Assembly (NCBI RefSeq): GCF_000346505.1
Contig: NZ_ANOH01000075.1
Coordinates: forward strand, 1-36,452
DNA length: 36,452 nucleotides
From: Aporhodopirellula sallentina SM41
GTDB lineage: Bacteria > Planctomycetota > Planctomycetia > Pirellulales > Pirellulaceae
Direction: 5' to 3'
Shown: one piece after another, positions 34,246-36,452 of the stretch
Layout: each line of letters opens with the position of its first letter
How positions within the stretch are numbered: the stretch's first letter is position 1
Notes under the pieces: model-generated
What the model was told of the DNA's origin: nothing
The model's input: only the letters and a program-made list of their open reading frames with translations
The model's database searches: none
Position numbers and translations under genes: made by a program

Positions 34246-34896
34246 ATGACAAAATCGATCTGGCCCCGAGGCGAAAACACCGACGTCCTGATTCAGGCTG
34301 CGCGAGAGGGCGACCCAGATGCGGTCAATCGTCTGCTCGATCGCCACCGAGAAGGCGTTCGCCGCCTCGTGGAAATGCGTTTGGACCGTAAAGTCCAACA
34401 ACGCGTCGACGTCAGCGATGTCGTCCAGGAGGTTCTCGTCGAAGCCAGCGGCCGGTTAGAAAAATACCTCGACGATCCGGTAATGGCCTTTCACCTATGG
34501 CTCCGCCAAATCGCGTGGGACCAAATCATCGACACCTATCGTCGCCATCGCGGCAGCGCGAAACGGAACATGGACCGCGAACAACCGATGCATGCCGGCG
34601 GACGTGGCGGCGTCGATGAATCTTCGGTCGATTTAGCGATCCAACTCTGTGACCCCTCAATGACACCCGCCGCCATCGCGACCCAGCGAGAGATTGCCGG
34701 CCGCGTCGAGTTGGCGATCGATCGGCTCGACGACGCCGACCGCGAAGTCATTTGGATGCGTCACTACGAGCACCTCAGCAATTTAGAAATCGCTGAGGCC
34801 CTCGGCCTGCAACCTCCTGCAGCAAGCATGCGTTACCTGCGAGCGATGCGGAGACTACGCACAATGCTCGAACAAGAAGACGAATCGTATTCCTAG
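34246..34896 (+). CDS. ECF-type sigma-70 factor (second)
   Basis: A 216-residue sigma factor of a type abundant in planctomycetes. Region 2 lies at about 15-100 (LLDRHREGVRRLVEMRLDRK, RVDVSDVVQEVLVEASGRLE, HLWLRQIAWDQIIDTYRRHR). Region 4 is at about 150-212 (RLDDADREVIWMRHYEHLSN, LEIAEALGLQPPAASMRYLR). The ATG at 34246 has AGGAG about 14 bases upstream. No anti-sigma or kinase gene is linked, unlike the sigma factor at 24641, so control must come from elsewhere or from its own promoter. It converges with the SGNH hydrolase gene over a spacer holding a split palindromic repeat. Confidence 0.92.
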   Translation: MTKSIWPRGENTDVLIQAAREGDPDAVNRLLDRHREGVRRLVEMRLDRKVQQRVDVSDVVQEVLVEASGRLEKYLDDPVMAFHLWLRQIAWDQIIDTYRRHRGSAKRNMDREQPMHAGGRGGVDESSVDLAIQLCDPSMTPAAIATQREIAGRVELAIDRLDDADREVIWMRHYEHLSNLEIAEALGLQPPAASMRYLRAMRRLRTMLEQEDESYS

Positions 34897-34936
34897 GGAT
34901 ACGGTTTTCTCGAGCGTGTTCAGACTCGGGCAGGCG

Positions 34937-35270
34937 GTAGTGGATCTTGTCAAAGATTCTTAGGCGCAGGATCTTTCACATGCCGTTGATTACCCACGAG
35001 TATCTTTACGCCGAAGGCGTTTTACCAATTGGCCGGCGGTCGAGCAAAGCGACGACCGCCGGAATTGAGAGCATCGCTTGGTCTCGCCCCCGAACGTGGT
35101 CGCAGATTCGTCAAGACGGTTGTGCTGCGACCGCCTTCGGGGTCGGTCAGGCTTCCTATGATCGATCTCCCCAGGTGCGCCGACGCGACCTGGGGCTAAT
35201 GGCTCGAAATCCCACTGGGATAAAAACCGACGATCGGCAACAGACAGCTTTCACACGACCCACTACCCGA
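34937..35270. repeat. Dispersed palindromic repeat, copy 5, split by an insert
   Basis: The left part (34937-34980) reads GTAGTGGATCTTGTCAAAGA to AGGATCTTTCACA. The right part (35248-35270) reads CTTTCACACGACCCACTACC plus CGA. Joined, they restore a full copy like that at 27635. CTTTCACA occurs at both junctions (34973-34980 and 35248-35255). Confidence 0.8.
34981..35247. mobile_element. 267 bp stem-loop-rich insert with 8 bp flanking direct repeat
   Basis: The segment interrupts palindromic repeat copy 5 and is bounded by CTTTCACA on both sides, as expected of a target-site duplication. It encodes no transposase. Inside are perfect ten-base arms CCGGCGGTCG/CGACCGCCGG (35033-35062) and eight-base arms CCCCAGGT/ACCTGGGG (35169-35195). 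A related sequence occurs at 8207-8275. No terminal inverted repeats are obvious, so its mobilising enzyme is unknown. A frame running through it from 34947 begins in the repeat and is not a credible gene. Confidence 0.6.
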
Positions 35271-35288
35271 AAAGAGAACCGAAAAAAA

Positions 35289-36236
35289 CTACTCGCCTTC
35301 GACACCCGCCGCGGCACTGACCTGGACTTCTTCGTCGGTCAAAATTTCGTCGAGACGTCTTCCGATTAAATCGCCCCAAATCAGATAACCGGCTTCGTTC
35401 TGGTGCAGCATGTCTTTGAGGAACAGTTCCGAACGCGGCGTGTCATCGGCGTTGAGGTAATACTCCGCCGTCGTCAGGCAGTACACGTTCGGCTGGGTCA
35501 ACGCCACTTCGCGGAACATCTCGTTGAGCCTGCGAACCTCCGGCCACACCTTCCAACGTGAAGGCGTGGGAGTGACTTCGACGAGCAAGATCGGGGCGTC
35601 GGGTTGATACTTTTTCGAGACACCGATCACGTGCATCACCATCTTTTCAACTTCATCCACTGTGCGATCTTGTTCCGATCCGGTGATGTCATTGGCGATA
35701 AACACCACGAGGACCCGGTATTGGTGAGGCGAGATCAAACGCCGGGCAAACACCACCATGTCACTGTATCGGGCCCCGCCGTAACCTCGGCGGATGATCG
35801 GATACGGTGCTAACATCTCTGCGGCTTGACTCCACAAACGGATGCTGCTGCTGCCTAGGAGCATGACAGCGTTGTCCGGATCCTGCTGCGTTTGGTCCAA
35901 CTCTTCGAACTTCGCGATATCCTTCTCCCATCGCTCGATCGCTTTCTGCCGATCTTCTTCGCTGATGATTCCCTGCAGTTCGTCGGGGGTGGCATTCAGG
36001 GGTGAATCCACAACCGTTTTGGTCTCGCCGCCGTGGTCGGCTTGCCCCCCGGATGTTGCATTTTCCTGTGCGGTGGCGCCGCCCATTCCGAGGATCCCGA
36101 CGAGAAGACCGGCCGCGATTCGTGCGGAAAGCCGACATCCAAACGGGGAGGCGGAGAGAAAACGGGCGTGAAACACGACGTGAAACAGGCGAGCGGGCTC
36201 GCCGGCTCGGGCGAAGAGGGCAAATGCGGGCTTCAT
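35289..36236 (-). CDS. Secreted SGNH/GDSL hydrolase
   Basis: A 315-residue exported esterase-like hydrolase. The N-terminus has a long positively charged region and a hydrophobic stretch (ARIAAGLLVGILGMGGATAQ) consistent with a signal peptide cut after about residue 56. SGNH blocks: Ser in LLGSSSIRLW (block I), Gly in RGYGGARYSDM (block II), Asn in FIANDI (block III), and Asp-x2-His in LKDMLHQNEAGY (block V). The helical segment before block I (QKAIERWEKDIAKFEELD) is common in planctomycete members. Likely substrates are acylated carbohydrates, but none is indicated. It is convergent with the ECF sigma gene and divergent from the gene starting at 36388. Confidence 0.9.
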   Translation of the reverse strand: MKPAFALFARAGEPARLFHVVFHARFLSASPFGCRLSARIAAGLLVGILGMGGATAQENATSGGQADHGGETKTVVDSPLNATPDELQGIISEEDRQKAIERWEKDIAKFEELDQTQQDPDNAVMLLGSSSIRLWSQAAEMLAPYPIIRRGYGGARYSDMVVFARRLISPHQYRVLVVFIANDITGSEQDRTVDEVEKMVMHVIGVSKKYQPDAPILLVEVTPTPSRWKVWPEVRRLNEMFREVALTQPNVYCLTTAEYYLNADDTPRSELFLKDMLHQNEAGYLIWGDLIGRRLDEILTDEEVQVSAAAGVEGE

Positions 36237-36387
36237 GGACAGATTCCAGGCGGGAAAGGTGGGTCAAAGGCGGGGAAAATGGTGCAGACAGCTTAGTCGA
36301 ATCCGAACCGGTCTTGTCACCCGATTGCCAATCGCGAACACTGACGGCAGAAGAAACTCACTATGTACCCCTGAAGGTAACTTTCGA

Positions 36388-36452
36388 ATGTCCGATCCGT
36401 TTGGTTCTCTTTCGCCACTGCATGCGAGTGGCCTCAACTCGATCTCCGATCA
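36388..36452 (+). CDS. 5' end of a gene leaving the window
   Basis: The ATG at 36388 opens a frame MSDPFGSLSPLHASGLNSIS that remains open to the edge. AAGG lies about 12 bases upstream, and the position 150 bases from a divergent gene fits a promoter-proximal start. Only 21 codons are visible, so no family can be assigned. Confidence 0.5.
   Translation, partial: MSDPFGSLSPLHASGLNSISD

Noticed and set aside
34947-35369. 140-codon open frame beginning MSKILRRRIF
   Set aside because: It begins in the repeat, runs through the inserted stem-loop element and ends inside the convergent SGNH hydrolase gene; no ribosome binding site.

Overview
The window looks like a chromosomal segment of a planctomycete, most likely Rhodopirellula or a close Pirellulaceae relative. 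The support is a PVC-type membrane-bound dehydrogenase with a C-terminal haem-binding domain, two large Ser/Thr kinases (one fused to an anti-sigma-like zinc finger and a seven-bladed WD40 propeller), two ECF sigma factors, an ExbD pair, loosely packed genes with long spacers, and many short interspersed palindromic repeats. The genus is inferred from gene content only. I see no phage genes, transposase, CRISPR array or plasmid functions.

Layout. (1) 1-3460, plus strand: a LarA/DUF2088-like protein, a zinc-ribbon Nudix hydrolase, and two overlapping ExbD/TolR genes. (2) 3610-7130, minus strand: the classical ffh-rpsP-trmD-rplS operon (SRP54, ribosomal proteins S16 and L19, tRNA m1G37 methyltransferase), closed by a good hairpin terminator; a 4 x 20 bp tandem repeat lies upstream of ffh. 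(3) 7600-8740: two small unassigned genes converging on a repeat-filled spacer. (4) 9032-16669, plus strand: a secreted haem-binding dehydrogenase, a translationally coupled DUF58/transglutaminase pair, and a divergent GT-A-like glycosyltransferase. (5) 16942-24641, minus strand: a kinase-ATPase-TPR-like protein, tRNA-His on the opposite strand, and an ECF sigma factor overlapping a zinc finger-kinase-WD40 gene; this is a signalling block. (6) 25018-29411: an SDR oxidoreductase, a LysM/L,D-transpeptidase and a VWA-domain protein. (7) 29633-31219, minus strand: clpS, a small unknown gene and a TatD/EboB-like hydrolase packed as an operon. (8) 31508-36452: an M20 dipeptidase, a DJ-1/PfpI protein, a second ECF sigma factor, a secreted SGNH hydrolase, and the first codons of a gene leaving the window.

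The most unusual layer is non-coding. At least seven copies of an imperfect palindrome with conserved ends (GTAGTGGAT ... ATCCACTACCCGAAA) lie just downstream of stop codons. Two unrelated cores occur between these same ends. One copy is split by a 267 bp stem-loop-rich insert flanked by an 8 bp direct repeat, and part of that insert recurs next to another copy. Several short tandem duplications sit at expression-controlling places: upstream of ffh, over the Shine-Dalgarno of the DUF58 gene, upstream of the ECF operon, and across the start codon of clpS.
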